From Chromatiaceae bacterium (GTDB lineage: Bacteria; Pseudomonadota; Gammaproteobacteria; Chromatiales; Chromatiaceae), in NCBI GenBank assembly GCA_016714645.1, contig JADKCI010000002.1, forward strand, positions 248,001 through 312,000: a DNA stretch of 64,000 nucleotides. Reading direction: 5' to 3'. Positions 52,899 to 62,289 of this stretch are shown piece after piece; the stretch's first letter is position 1; every line of letters starts with the position of its first letter. Both the position numbers and the translations under genes were made by a program. Below the pieces are notes generated by a model. It was not told the DNA's origin. It saw only the letters and a list, made by a program, of their open reading frames with translations, and made no database searches.

Positions 52899-53733
52899 TT
52901 GTATACAAATACGAGAACCGCAGTGAGCGATTCGCTGACGCCCGAAGATGAGCGCCTGATGGCGCGACTGAAACAGCACCCGCAGTTGCGCGGCCGGGTC
53001 GAGCGCCTGGTTGATCTTGTCGAGGACGCTGGGGATGACCTGCGCCAAGCCAACGAGGCGGAGCGGCGCGTGATCGAAGAGGTGCGCGGGCTCGGCCGAG
53101 AGCTGTTGGAAGCTGGGCGGACGGGCAGGTGGCCAAACGGACGGATGAGATGGAGCGGGCGCCAGGAATCTGGCCCGAGGGTAAAAAAACTCGGCTGGCA
53201 CAGTACCTTCGGCGACATCGAAGTAGACGAACCGCAATACCGGGAGGGGCGGCGTGGATCGCCGATCAGGTCGCCACGCGCTTCGGCACCCAGGGCCGTT
53301 ATACGGTGGACTTCTTCCCTGTCGGCGATTATCTCGCCGATGCGACCAAGGGTTGCGCTCCCGACGCCTCCAAAATCTGGCTTGAGCTTCAGAAAAGCGT
53401 CTGAAAAACAACGATAGCGCCGCAGTCCTGGCGGCATTGAGCGAGGCGCTGGAGCCCGCCGCCGTGCCCGATGCGGACGCCCCGGTGCGGACCTGTCATC
53501 GCTATCTGAGCAACCGGATCGCTCAGATCGACTACCAAGGCGCCCTCGCGCAGGGGTTGCCCATCGGCTCCGGCGAGATCGAAAGCGCCCACCGCCACAT
53601 CGTGCAACAGCGCCTCAAACGCCCCGGCGCCTGGTGGGCGCCCGACAACGCCGAGGCCATGCTCGCCTTGCGCGTTGCCAGCGCCAACGGGCACTGGTCT
53701 GGGTACTGGCAAGACCTCAAGCAAGCAGCGTGA
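52899..53733 (+). pseudogene. ISKra4-family transposase, deleted and frameshifted (copy 2)
   Basis: SDSLTPEDERLMARLKQHPQ starts the protein; frame changes occur near 53110 and 53190, a deletion joins GREGR to the AAWIADQVATRF region, and the C-terminal part (TCHRYLSNRIAQIDYQGALA, GSGEIESAHRHIVQQRLKRPG, WQDLKQAA) is intact from 53437 to 53733. Compared with copy 1 it lacks a further block of about 110 bases. Not functional. It ends about 35 bases before a truncated acr3. Confidence 0.78.
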
Positions 53734-53768
53734 CAGATCCGGCGACCACATCAGTTTGGATCGCTCCC

Positions 53769-54158
53769 GGCCACACCTCCATCCTGGCACTGCTCCTGAC
53801 CCTGGTGTTGTTGTTCGCCTTCCAGGGCGAGCAAATCATCAAGCAACCTCTGATCATTGCCATGCTGGCGGTGCCGATCCTGATCCAGGTCTTCTTCAAC
53901 TCGTCCCTCGCCTATTGGCTGAACCGCCAGGTCGGTGAAAAGCATAGCGTCGCCTGCCCCTCGGCCCTGATCGGCGCCAGCAACTTCTTCGAACTGGGGG
54001 TCGCGGCGGCCATCAGCCTCTTCGGCTTCCAGTCCGGTGCCGCGCTCGCGACGGTCGTGGGGGTCTTGATCGAGGTGCCGGTGATGCTGCTGGTGGTCAA
54101 AGTGGTCAATGCCAGCAAGGGTTGGTACGAGGCGGGCAGCCCTCCATCGCAACGGTGA
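53769..54158 (+). pseudogene. acr3 3' fragment (duplicate)
   Basis: From GHTSILALLLTLVLLFAFQG to the stop it is almost identical to the last 130 codons of acr3 at 6058-7152, with a different end (EAGSPPSQR). The 5' two thirds are missing, cut by the ISKra4 copy. It shows that a second arsenite-efflux locus existed here. Confidence 0.85.
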
Positions 54159-54163
54159 ACAAC

Positions 54164-54559
54164 ATGAAAAAACTGGAAATCTTCGACCCTGCCATGTGTT
54201 GCTCGACCGGCGTCTGCGGCGTCGAAGTCGATCCGGTGCTGGTGCAGTTCAATGCCGATCTGCAATGGCTGGCGGACCAAGGCATCGCGGTCAGCCGCTA
54301 CAACCTGTCCCAGGCGCCCCAGGTCTTTGCAGCCAACCCGGAGGTACTGAAGGAGCTACTGCCACTGGGCAGGCTGGAGCTCGATAGCCTGCGTCAGATG
54401 GCAAATCCAGCGCGGGTCCAGGCGTCGAGCGCCGAGCGGGACACCGACTGCCCCCCTGCCGGGGCCCTTGTCATTGCAGATCTGGCGCACTACCCCCGGC
54501 CAGGCCCAGCCCACCGCCAGCTAGGCGGCCCACTCCAGGGACAGGCCGGGTTGCGCTGA
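54164..54559 (+). pseudogene. arsD-arsA deletion chimera
   Basis: Residues 1-66 are ArsD (MKKLEIFDPAMCCSTGVCG and on to EVLKELL). The frame then passes at LPLGRLELDSLRQMANPARV into the linker of ArsA and ends in unrelated sequence. The ArsD C-terminal cysteines and both ArsA ATPase domains are gone. It keeps an RBS-like start context and an open frame of 131 codons, so a short ArsD-like protein could still be made, but it is most likely a decay product. Confidence 0.82.
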
Positions 54560-54730
54560 AAGACCATCGACCCGGAAAGCGGCGCTAAGCCTCTGGCTGG
54601 GTGTCTGGGCCAGTTCCAGATGCCAGGACAGCGGCGCCTGTTCGAGCCCCCAGGGCAGGGACAGGAAGACGGCCAACGGCAGGCCCAGGGAGAGCGGGCC
54701 GATGCCGGGTGGCGACGCCTGCCGGCGTGG

Positions 54731-55819
54731 TCATGTGTCGGCGCGCTGCTGGTGCCAGTGTCGCCAGGCGAGCACCAGCAGGGTTGCGGCCAGCAGCGGT
54801 AGCACGAAGCTACCCATCACCGCGCTATAGCCTTGCAGGCCATCATGGCCGGTGGCATACAGGATCAGGTAGGCCGTATAGGCGACATACAGGCCGAGAA
54901 ATAAGGCCCCTTCCCAGCGGTCGATACGGTTACCGGTGAAGAAGATGGGCAGGCAGGCCAGCGCCACCGCGACCATGATAGGAAGGTCGAAGGCCAGCAG
55001 GGCCGGCGCCACCGCCAGGTCGGTGGGCGCCAGGCTGGCCGACAGGCCCAGCACCGCCAGGATGTTGAAGATATTGCTGCCGACCACGTTGCCCACGGCG
55101 ATGTCCCGTTCGCCCCGGATAGCCGCCATGATGGAGGTGGCTACTTCTGGCAGGGAGGTACCGGCGGCGACGATGGTCAGGCCGATGACCATCTCGCTGA
55201 CGCCCAGGTCGCGGGCGAAGCCCACCGCCGCCTCCACCAGCCAGTTGGCACCCAGCACCAGCAGCGCCAGGCCGGACAGAATCAGCAAAATTTGGACACC
55301 CCAGTGAGCGCGCCATCCCGGCCCAGCGCCATCAAAGGCCTCGGCATACTCGGCGTCCACCTCGGCCTGAACCGCCGCGGTTTCACGCCGGCTCTGGCGG
55401 ATGAGCATGACGGTGTAGCCCACGACCAAAACAAACAGCAGCAACCCCTCCCAGCGGCTCATGCCGCCATCCGCCGCCAGCAACCAGAGCAGCAGGGAAG
55501 CCCCGATCATTACCGGCACTTCCTGGCGGATAACCTGCTGGTGCACCACGAGCGGGACAATCAGCGCTGAAAGGCCAAGAATGAACAACACATTGAAGAT
55601 GTTGCTGCCCACCACGTTGCCCAGGGCAATGTCCACCTGGCCGGACCAGGCCGACTGCACCGATACCGCCATCTCGGGCGCGCTGGTGCCGAAGGCGACC
55701 ACGGTCAGACCCACCACCAGCGGCGAGATACCGAAGGCCATGGCCAGTCGGGAAGCGCCGCGTACCAGCAACTCCGCGCCCAGCACCAGGGCGATTAATC
55801 CGATTATGAATCCAGTCAT
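54731..55819 (-). CDS. K+-dependent-type Na+/Ca2+ exchanger (YrbG-like)
   Basis: A 362-residue CaCA exchanger of ten helices. The two alpha-repeats read VVAFGTSAPEMAVSV...GNVVGSNIFNVLFILG and IVAAGTSLPEVATSI...GNVVGSNIFNILAVLG, with the GTSxPE and GNxxGSNIFN ion-binding motifs complete. The ATG at 55819 (MTGFIIGLIALVLGAELLVRG) is chosen over a longer frame with an arginine/cysteine-rich leader. It is divergent from the arsenic remnants and co-oriented with dgkA. Confidence 0.88.
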   Translation of the reverse strand: MTGFIIGLIALVLGAELLVRGASRLAMAFGISPLVVGLTVVAFGTSAPEMAVSVQSAWSGQVDIALGNVVGSNIFNVLFILGLSALIVPLVVHQQVIRQEVPVMIGASLLLWLLAADGGMSRWEGLLLFVLVVGYTVMLIRQSRRETAAVQAEVDAEYAEAFDGAGPGWRAHWGVQILLILSGLALLVLGANWLVEAAVGFARDLGVSEMVIGLTIVAAGTSLPEVATSIMAAIRGERDIAVGNVVGSNIFNILAVLGLSASLAPTDLAVAPALLAFDLPIMVAVALACLPIFFTGNRIDRWEGALFLGLYVAYTAYLILYATGHDGLQGYSAVMGSFVLPLLAATLLVLAWRHWHQQRADT

Positions 55820-55832
55820 GTCATGGTCCCCA

Positions 55833-56219
55833 TCACATCCAGGCGCGCAGCATTTTTTCCACCTCAAAACCAAGAACCAGCAGCCAGGCCAACATGGCGA
55901 TCCCCACCGCCGCCGCGGCGATATCCTTGATGATGCCAATTTTATCGTTATGCCGGGTCTCGACGAAATCGCAGAGCGCCTCGATGGCGCTGTTCATGAT
56001 TTCGGCGACCAGCACCAGGGCGGTGACCACGATAATCAGCAGGGCATCGACCCAGTCGCGTGCCAGCAGGGCCAACGCCAGCACCGCCAGCGACACGAGC
56101 AACTTCCAGGCCACGCTGAAGTCATAGATGACGGCATAGCGCAGGCCGGAAAAGATGGTGCGCAGCTTTCTCAGCGGGTGGTAACCAGGCTCGCCGGTGC
56201 CGAGAAATTTGTGTCTCAT
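55833..56219 (-). CDS. dgkA: Diacylglycerol kinase
   Basis: A 128-residue integral membrane kinase with three helices. YHPLRKLRTIFSGLRYAVIYD, the following ALLARDWVDALLII, and EIMNSAIEALCDFVETRHNDKIGIIKDIAAAAV contain the conserved catalytic Glu and the KD-AA-AV nucleotide region of DgkA. It recycles diacylglycerol to phosphatidic acid. ATG at 56219, 4-base overlap with the PAP2 gene, which makes the opposing reaction type. Confidence 0.9.
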   Translation of the reverse strand: MRHKFLGTGEPGYHPLRKLRTIFSGLRYAVIYDFSVAWKLLVSLAVLALALLARDWVDALLIIVVTALVLVAEIMNSAIEALCDFVETRHNDKIGIIKDIAAAAVGIAMLAWLLVLGFEVEKMLRAWM

Positions 56220-56887
56220 GGGTTGTCTTGCGCCTTTTTCACCGTCTTGTCGTCCCCGCCAGATTTGACCGCTCGCCCAAAGAGCAAGGCGTACAGGCCA
56301 AAAACCCAGAATGCGGCGGCCAGCCCGCCGGCCAGGACATCGCTGGGGAAATGCACTTGCAGATAGATGCGCGACAGGGCGACGCATATCACCAGCGCAG
56401 CGAGCAAGACCCCAACCGTCAACGGCCGCCGGCTTGTTCGATGGCGCAGGAGGATCAGAAACAACGCCACGGCCGCCGCCATAACCTGCATGGTATGGGC
56501 ACTGGGATAAGACCAGTCGGCGGGCATGGCTGTCGTGAAGGGATAGAGCGCCGGTCGCGGCCGCGCCACCCAGAGTTTGACCAGATGCGCCAGCAGAGCG
56601 GAACCGATCAAGGCCAGAGGCATGAAGGCGGCTTCAAGCCGATGCCCGCGACGCAGACGCCACCATGCCGCCAAGCCGGCCAATGGCGCCAGCACGAACA
56701 GCGAACCCAGCCAGGTGACTGCGGCCATCGCCCGATCCAGCGGCCCACTGCGCAGATCGTTTACCAAGCTCAACCCCCAATGATCCAAGGTGGTCAGGCC
56801 GCATTCGCTGCCCGGACAAACCTGTACAGCACCGATGGCGAGCACGGCAAGACTCAGCAACCAATAAGGCAAGAAATGCGTGCGCAT
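56216..56887 (-). CDS. PAP2-family phosphatase, membrane-bound
   Basis: A 223-residue protein of six helices with the three PAP2 motifs: KLWVARPRP near residue 106, SYPSAHTM near 128 and SRIYLQVHFPSDVLAG near 170. It dephosphorylates a lipid phosphate (phosphatidate, PGP or undecaprenyl diphosphate). Coupled with dgkA, so lipid-phosphate recycling is likely. Confidence 0.87.
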   Translation of the reverse strand: MRTHFLPYWLLSLAVLAIGAVQVCPGSECGLTTLDHWGLSLVNDLRSGPLDRAMAAVTWLGSLFVLAPLAGLAAWWRLRRGHRLEAAFMPLALIGSALLAHLVKLWVARPRPALYPFTTAMPADWSYPSAHTMQVMAAAVALFLILLRHRTSRRPLTVGVLLAALVICVALSRIYLQVHFPSDVLAGGLAAAFWVFGLYALLFGRAVKSGGDDKTVKKAQDNP

Positions 56888-57310
56888 GCTCGGCCTTTCA
56901 AATCAAAGGATAAAGGAAAGGAAATTTACCCACCCGGGTGGTCACCTGCGGCCGGCGTGGCGAGTAGGTTACAGGCGTTGGGGGGCCGGTGACCAGCGCT
57001 GCGTGCGGGCCGAGCGGGACGGACGGGCGTCAGGTGGCAGTCTGGGCGAGGCCGAGCGGGCGAGCGGGGGGTGCGCCGGCCAGGCTGATCCGCGGCGGCT
57101 CGGCGGGTTTGCCGATGTGGGTGAGCATCCGCGGCGCGCCCGTAGGCGGTGGTGGCGGTGCGCAGTGGTGAATGGGGTGCAGCTTGTGCGCGCAGGGCGA
57201 GGCGCTGGTCTGGGTCTCTGCAGTACAGGGGAGGTGGGGCGATACCGCCAGGGTAACGAACAATACCCCAATAATTGGGGATCGGAGATGACCATGGATG
57301 AAAAGTGGGC

Positions 57311-57341
57311 TTGACGATATATTCGTATGTGCGTATATTTT
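57311..57341 (+). promoter_or_regulatory. Second copy of the ArsR-operator-like promoter
   Basis: TTGACG (57311-57316), 17 bases, TATATT (57334-57339): a near-consensus sigma-70 promoter. The dyad ATATATTCG...CGTATATTTT matches the block at 3197-3221 at 21 of 25 positions, and GGGCTTG precedes both. The stretch 56888-57310 holds no credible gene. Confidence 0.6.
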
Positions 57342-57376
57342 AATTCCCTTACCCGTCTTACCCTTCGACCCCTTCT

Positions 57377-57545
57377 AAGGCGTCAACGAACATCTTTACG
57401 ATCCGGCTGACCAAAATGTCGTCACCGCCGCCTTCTGCACCACCCAGTGGCCCTGGCCCCTGGGTCAAGATCATGCCTAGGGTAAGTGGACGCTCGGCGG
57501 TGGTGCCGCCCACATCGTCACCTTCATCGATATCCACCTCGCCGT
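57377..57545 (+). pseudogene. gapdh remnant
   Basis: GVNEHLYDPADQNVVTAAFCTT is read after a stop and corresponds to GVNDHLYDPAVHDIVTAASCTT of the intact gapdh (residues 134-156). The catalytic serine before the cysteine has become phenylalanine and the frame breaks directly after, with weak similarity on to about 57545. It stands 36 bases after the operator-like promoter, as the N-terminal part has been deleted. Confidence 0.65.
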
Positions 57546-57581
57546 TTTAATAACTCAGGGTTATGTCAGGAGCATGGCGCT

Positions 57582-57818
57582 ATGAAAAATATCAAGGTGT
57601 TGGGTTCGGGTTGTCGCAATTGCGAGGTCACCGCCAAAGCTATTGCCCAGGCGGCCAGGGAGGCGGGGGTGGCGATCGAACTGGAGAAGATCACCGATCT
57701 CCAGGCCATCATGGCCTTCGGTATCATGTCCACGCCGGGGGTGGTGGTGGACGGACAGGTGGTCCATAGCGGCGGCATCCCGGGGCCGGATCAGGTCAGG
57801 TCGTGGGTGAACGATTGA
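57582..57818 (+). CDS. Small thioredoxin-fold protein (CRNC), ArsP partner
   Basis: A 78-residue TM0996-like thioredoxin protein: MKNIKVLGSGCRNCEVTAKA with the CxxC at residues 11-14, and IMSTPGVVVDGQVVHSGGIP with the cis-proline. Such proteins are nearly always beside DUF318/ArsP-type permeases and may hand over a thiol-bound metalloid. The same fold is at 20361-20639. Confidence 0.8.
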   Translation: MKNIKVLGSGCRNCEVTAKAIAQAAREAGVAIELEKITDLQAIMAFGIMSTPGVVVDGQVVHSGGIPGPDQVRSWVND

Positions 57819-57866
57819 GGCATTCTCGGCACTGGGCGCTAGTACCTGGAATTACGGACGACAAAC

Positions 57867-58907
57867 ATGACTGCTAGGACCGCCACCCGCTTTCCGACCC
57901 CCTGGATCTGGAGTCTTCCCCTGGCCGCCATGGTCTGGGTGGCGCTCTATATCCATCTCCCCGCTTTCGCGGACCTGGGGGTAGCGTTGCTCGGCCTGTC
58001 GCGGGACACGCACCTCGGCGAGGCGGTCCATTTCTTCCTGTACGATACTCCCAAGGTATTGTTACTTCTGGTCGGCATCGTTTTTGTCATGGGTGTCATC
58101 CAGACCTTTTTTGCCCCGGAACGCACCCGTGCCCTGTTGGCTGGTCGCCGGCTGGGGGTGGGTAACATGCTGGCCGCCAGTCTCGGTATCGTCACCCCCT
58201 TTTGTTCCTGCTCGGCGGTGCCGCTGTTCATTGGCTTTCTATCGGCGGGGGTGCCCCTCGGCGTGACCTTTTCCTTCCTGATCGCCGCGCCCATGATCAA
58301 TGAGGTGGCCCTGGCCCTGCTGCTTGGGCTCTTTGGCTGGTACATCGCGGCCATCTACCTGGGGCTGGGGTTGCTGGTGGCGATCGTCTCCGGGCTGGTG
58401 ATCGGGAAGCTAGGTATGGAACCTTATCTCGAGGACTGGGTGCGCGCCATCCACCTGGGCCAGGCGTCGGCTCCAAACGGCGCGGGATATATCTGGCGCG
58501 AGCGTTTCCAGGCAGGCCTGCGCCATGTGCGGGAGATTCTCGGCAAGGTCTGGCCCTATGTCCTGTTGGGCATCGGTCTGGGCGCCCTGATTCACGGCTA
58601 TGTCCCGGGTGATTTCATGGCGAGTTTCATGGGGCGAGAGGTCTGGTGGGCGGTGCCCGCGGCGGTGGTCCTGGGGGTGCCCATGTACACTAATGCCGCA
58701 GGCATAATCCCCGTAGTCGAAGCCCTCATCGGCAAGGGGGCGGCGCTGGGCACCACGCTGGCCTTTATGATGAGCGTGATCGCCCTCTCCGCCCCGGAGA
58801 TCATGATTTTGCGCAAAGTGTTGCGGTGGCCGCTGATCGCGACCTTTATTGGGGTGGTGGCCGCCGGCATCATGTTGGTAGGCTACGTGTTCAATTGGGT
58901 GCTGTGA
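57867..58907 (+). CDS. ArsP-like permease (DUF318 family)
   Basis: A 346-residue membrane protein of about eight to ten helices. The conserved TPFCSCSAVPLFIGFLSAGVP near residue 110 is the cysteine motif of ArsP, which exports trivalent organoarsenicals; similar permeases move arsenite or other metals. GVPMYTNAAGIIPVVEALI near 270 is the second repeat core. Organoarsenic export fits with the arsM gene in this window. The decayed arsenic promoter may now drive the pair. Confidence 0.78.
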   Translation: MTARTATRFPTPWIWSLPLAAMVWVALYIHLPAFADLGVALLGLSRDTHLGEAVHFFLYDTPKVLLLLVGIVFVMGVIQTFFAPERTRALLAGRRLGVGNMLAASLGIVTPFCSCSAVPLFIGFLSAGVPLGVTFSFLIAAPMINEVALALLLGLFGWYIAAIYLGLGLLVAIVSGLVIGKLGMEPYLEDWVRAIHLGQASAPNGAGYIWRERFQAGLRHVREILGKVWPYVLLGIGLGALIHGYVPGDFMASFMGREVWWAVPAAVVLGVPMYTNAAGIIPVVEALIGKGAALGTTLAFMMSVIALSAPEIMILRKVLRWPLIATFIGVVAAGIMLVGYVFNWVL

Positions 58908-58966
58908 CCCGGGAGAGGGAGAATAGATGTCGTTTGTGCCTACGTCCGAGTTGAAGGGAGTGTCCC

Positions 58967-59485
58967 ATGACGATCGATAGAGATCGCAAAACCTGGCTGA
59001 TCCTGGCCGCGGGCAGTGCCGCCCTGGCCCTGGCCAGCATCCTGGTGACCCATTGGCTCGGCTTGCAGCCCTGTCATCTGTGCATTTTCCAGCGGCTGCT
59101 CTTCATGCTGATCGCCGTATTGGCCCTGGTTGCGGCCCTCTCGCCGGGACCGGGTCTGGCGCGCCGGATCACGGGTGGTTTAGTCGCTCTCGTCGCGGCG
59201 GGTGGTACGGTTACGGCGGCCTATCAGACCTGGCTGCAGGAGCAGCCCCCGGGCGCGGTGGCCTGTCTTGGCAGTGAACTGGATCCGATCGAGCGGCTGG
59301 TGGAGTGGCTGGGTCAACTAGAACCCGATCTGTTCCTGGCGACCGGGTTCTGCGAGGATAAGGCCCTGGTGGTTTTGGGCCTGTCCCTGGTCCAGTGGGC
59401 GCTGCTGTTTTTTATCCTGGTTCTGGTCACCAGCCTCTGGTCCTGGCTTCGCGCCTTCCCAGGCCGGGGGCAAGGCCTGTCATAA
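58967..59485 (+). CDS. dsbB: DsbB disulfide bond formation protein
   Basis: A 172-residue protein of four helices with the periplasmic cysteine pairs LQPCHLCIFQRL near residue 36-39 and ACLGSELDP...GFCEDK (about residues 100 and 130). It re-oxidises DsbA using quinones. Followed by a DsbA gene 81 bases on. Confidence 0.9.
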   Translation: MTIDRDRKTWLILAAGSAALALASILVTHWLGLQPCHLCIFQRLLFMLIAVLALVAALSPGPGLARRITGGLVALVAAGGTVTAAYQTWLQEQPPGAVACLGSELDPIERLVEWLGQLEPDLFLATGFCEDKALVVLGLSLVQWALLFFILVLVTSLWSWLRAFPGRGQGLS

Positions 59486-59566
59486 TCAGTCAGCACCAGC
59501 GGTGCGGACGGCCAATCCCCGGAATCCGCCGCTTGCCAGGCCCCATTTACTCCCTCAAGGTACGCT

Positions 59567-60253
59567 ATGGTCATGACCCGTCGCGATTTTCATGCTGGTT
59601 TGGCGGCTGCGCTGGCCATGGCCGCGATGCCCCGGGCCTGGGCCTGGCCTTGGGGCGAGGATTGGGTGGAAGGTCGGGATTGGGAAGCCCTGCCTGACCC
59701 GGTGGTGCATACTCCGGGGCAGGTGGTCAGGGTCAGTGAGTTTTTCTCCTATGGTTGCCCGCATTGCGCCGACCTGAATCCCTTGATCACGGCCTGGGCC
59801 AAGGAACTGCCAACCGACGTGGAGTTTCAGCGCCTGCCCGTCACCTTCGGCCGCGCGGCCTGGACCATTCTGGCCCGACTTTACTTTGCCCTGGAACTGG
59901 AAGGTGCCCTGGAGCGTCTGGATCAGGCGGTGTTCGATGCCATCGGCATCCAGCGGGTCAACCTCTACACGGAAAAGGCGGTCCTGGACTGGGTGGCCAA
60001 ACAGGGGCTTAACCCGGAGGCCTTTCAAAAGCAGTTCAACAGCGTCGCCGTGGGCACCCGGTTGCGCCAGGCGCAGGCCAGCGCCAAGCGTTTTCAGATC
60101 AACTCGGTGCCGAGCATCATTGTCGATGAGCGTTATCGGGTCATCGGCGATGCCGGCCGGGGTCACGAGGGTCGGCTCGATATCACCGATTGGCTGATCA
60201 AGAAGGCCCGCCAGGATCGCCCGGCCCAGGAAGCGGGCGGGGCGAGCACCTGA
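59567..60253 (+). CDS. dsbA: DsbA-type thiol:disulfide oxidoreductase (copy 2)
   Basis: A 228-residue exported protein with a leader of MTRRDFHAGLAAALAMAAMP type, active site SYGCPHCADLNP near residue 61 and cis-Pro loop NSVPSIIVDERYRV near 183. It is closely similar along its length to the protein at 11885-12559, so a duplication is likely; this copy has dsbB beside it. AAGGTACGCT precedes the ATG. Confidence 0.9.
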   Translation: MVMTRRDFHAGLAAALAMAAMPRAWAWPWGEDWVEGRDWEALPDPVVHTPGQVVRVSEFFSYGCPHCADLNPLITAWAKELPTDVEFQRLPVTFGRAAWTILARLYFALELEGALERLDQAVFDAIGIQRVNLYTEKAVLDWVAKQGLNPEAFQKQFNSVAVGTRLRQAQASAKRFQINSVPSIIVDERYRVIGDAGRGHEGRLDITDWLIKKARQDRPAQEAGGAST

Positions 60254-60265
60254 TCCGGAACCTCC

Positions 60266-60847
60266 TCAGAAGACCCGGGTGGCGGCGAAGGCCGCCAGCA
60301 CCAGGAAAAAGATCCCGCTGACCTGGTGGAGCCGATGGATGGGGATGCGTCGCAGCAGGGTGACGCCCAGCCAGACCCCCAGGGCCGAGGTGGTGATCAG
60401 GGCCAGGGTGGCGCCGATCCAGACCGCCAGGGCGGGCAGGGTGCTGGCCAGGCCGGCAATGGCGATCTGGGTCTTGTCGCCCATCTCCGCCAGCAGGAGC
60501 ATGAGGAAGGTGGTGGCGAAGATGCCATGGCCGGGCTTTTCCTCGACCTCGCCATCCTCCCCCACCTCCTCCTTGGTCAGCAGAGACTTGATGCCAAAGG
60601 CCCCGAAGAGTATAGCCACGGCCCCGGCCAGGATCTTTTCCGGTATCCATTGCGCCAGACCGGCGCCAAAGACCACCGCCAGGGTATTGAGGATGAGGAA
60701 GGCGGCGATGGCGCCGAGCAGTACGGGCAGGTGTCGATGGCGGGCAGCCAGGGTCATGCAGACCAGTTGGCTCTTGTCCCCGATTTCGGCCAGGAAGATG
60801 AGGCCGAAGGTGGAAAAAATGGCGGTGAGGGTCTCTAGTGCGGACAT
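60266..60847 (-). CDS. GDT1/TMEM165-type cation exporter
   Basis: A 193-residue protein of six helices with both family signatures, FLAEIGDKSQL near residue 19 and LLAEMGDKTQI near 118. Bacterial relatives (MneA) export manganese; others exchange Ca or Mn for protons. It is the downstream member of a co-oriented pair with the CDF gene, 60 bases apart. Confidence 0.88.
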   Translation of the reverse strand: MSALETLTAIFSTFGLIFLAEIGDKSQLVCMTLAARHRHLPVLLGAIAAFLILNTLAVVFGAGLAQWIPEKILAGAVAILFGAFGIKSLLTKEEVGEDGEVEEKPGHGIFATTFLMLLLAEMGDKTQIAIAGLASTLPALAVWIGATLALITTSALGVWLGVTLLRRIPIHRLHQVSGIFFLVLAAFAATRVF

Positions 60848-60907
60848 GTCATTGATCTCGTTATTGGGCTGGTAGAAGGGGGCAGCGGGAAACCAGAGGG
60901 AGGCCTT

Positions 60908-61915
60908 TCAGGCCGGCGCGGCGCGGGGCGGGGGCATGGCGTCCGGGCAAACCTGGATCTCGATGGTCGAGTGGACGATCTCCTCGTGGACCGCCAGGCG
61001 CTGGCGAATAGCGTCCGGGGTGATGGCAAGGTCGTGGGTGAGGACCGTGAGGGCGCAGGCATAGACATTCTTGCCCACCCGCCACACATGCAGGTCGGTG
61101 ATGCGTGTCTCTCCCGCCTCGGGACCGGTTTCCACGACCTCGCGGATTTCATCGACCACCGGGTGATCCATTTCCCGATCGAGGAGCACCTTGCTGGTCT
61201 CGATAATCAGCCCCTTGGCCCAGATGGCCACCAGGATGGCCCCCAGGATGCCCATGGCCGGGTCGAGCCACATCCAGCCGTAAATCCAGCCGCCCATCAG
61301 GGCGACGATGGCCAGTATGGAAGTGGCCGCGTCGGCGATGACGTGCAGATAAGCGGACTTCAGGTTCAGATCGGGATTTTGCCCCTGGTCGTGGGGGTGA
61401 TGCTGGTGATGCCCGTGATCCTGGTGATGATCATGATGATGATGGCCATGATCATGGTGATGCGCCTTGCCAAGAATGAGCGCGGACACCAGGTTGACCA
61501 GTAAGCCCAGCACCGCGATGACGATGGCTTCCTGGTACTGGATCGGCTGGGGGGATAGGATGCGCTCGACGGAGCCCACCACCATCATGAGGGCCACGCC
61601 CAGGAGGAAGATGGCGCTGGCGAAGCCCCCCAGCACCTCGATCTTCCAGGTGCCGAAGGTAAATCGCGGGTCCCGGGCGTAGCGCCGCGCCGAGGCGTAA
61701 GCCATCGCCGACAGGCCGATGGCCACCGCATGAGAGCTCATGTGCCAGCCGTCCGCCAGCAGGGCCATGGAGTTGTACCACCAGCCGGCGGTGATCTCGA
61801 TCACCATCATGGCGGCGGTGATCCACATCACCAGCCGCGTGCCCCGTTCGGCGGCCTCGCTGCCAACGTCAAAGACGTGATCGTGCTGCCAGTTCGCAAG
61901 ATTGTCGATATGCAT
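60908..61915 (-). CDS. dmeF: DmeF-like CDF exporter (Co/Ni)
   Basis: A 335-residue CDF protein. The N-terminal NWQHDHVFDVG is the DmeF signature, helix two has LADGWHMSSHA, and the loop between helices four and five is a long histidine stretch (residues about 152-180, many HH pairs). The C-terminal dimer domain follows. The family exports Co, Ni and related metals. The ATG at 61915 sits seven bases after AAGGAG, better placed than the one at 61921. Confidence 0.88.
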   Translation of the reverse strand: MHIDNLANWQHDHVFDVGSEAAERGTRLVMWITAAMMVIEITAGWWYNSMALLADGWHMSSHAVAIGLSAMAYASARRYARDPRFTFGTWKIEVLGGFASAIFLLGVALMMVVGSVERILSPQPIQYQEAIVIAVLGLLVNLVSALILGKAHHHDHGHHHHDHHQDHGHHQHHPHDQGQNPDLNLKSAYLHVIADAATSILAIVALMGGWIYGWMWLDPAMGILGAILVAIWAKGLIIETSKVLLDREMDHPVVDEIREVVETGPEAGETRITDLHVWRVGKNVYACALTVLTHDLAITPDAIRQRLAVHEEIVHSTIEIQVCPDAMPPPRAAPA

Positions 61916-62252
61916 TCTCATTCTCCTTACCAGTCCGGTGCCGCGCGAGCATCAGGCCAGGTCGCCCTGCTCATCGGTGCCGGGATTCCGCGATATCCGA
62001 TTGAACAATTTTGTATAAAACTCATGCCGCTGGCGGTGGGGAACCTCGGGCCCGGGGACGACGCCAGACGGGAAACATCCCGTGGAGTGGCCAGGAAGGC
62101 AACCGGCAAGGGGAAAGGCGGGTGGCGGGGGACCGGAGGATAGCGGCCAGGGTCGGGATCGGGTGACCGATTGCAGGGTTGGCGAGTATGCCGGGAGAGG
62201 AGACGAGGAGCGGTGCCATGAGTTTTCCTAGGCCGGACTTGAAGACAAATGA

Positions 62253-62289
62253 CCATGATCCCTCCTCGGCCAATCAGGAGGCATCATGG
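62253..62289. terminator. 14-bp imperfect inverted repeat
   Basis: CCATGATCCCTCCT and AGGAGGCATCATGG match with one mismatch around a 9-base loop. On the minus strand a T-rich stretch (TCATTTGTCTT) follows, so it may end transcription from arsM; an operator is also possible. The region 61916-62538 holds no other recognisable feature. Confidence 0.45.

Noticed and set aside
54521..54730. Minus-strand frame after the Ca/Na exchanger stop reading GIGPLSLGLPLAVFLSLPWG and on to SLEWAA
   Set aside because: It looks protein-like but has no start codon and no recognisable family, and it overlaps the arsD-arsA chimera. It may be the tail of a lost gene; not firm enough to annotate.
56880..57314. A 144-codon plus-strand frame before the decayed gapdh locus
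   Set aside because: G/R-rich, no RBS, no motif; the start lies inside the PAP2 gene on the other strand.
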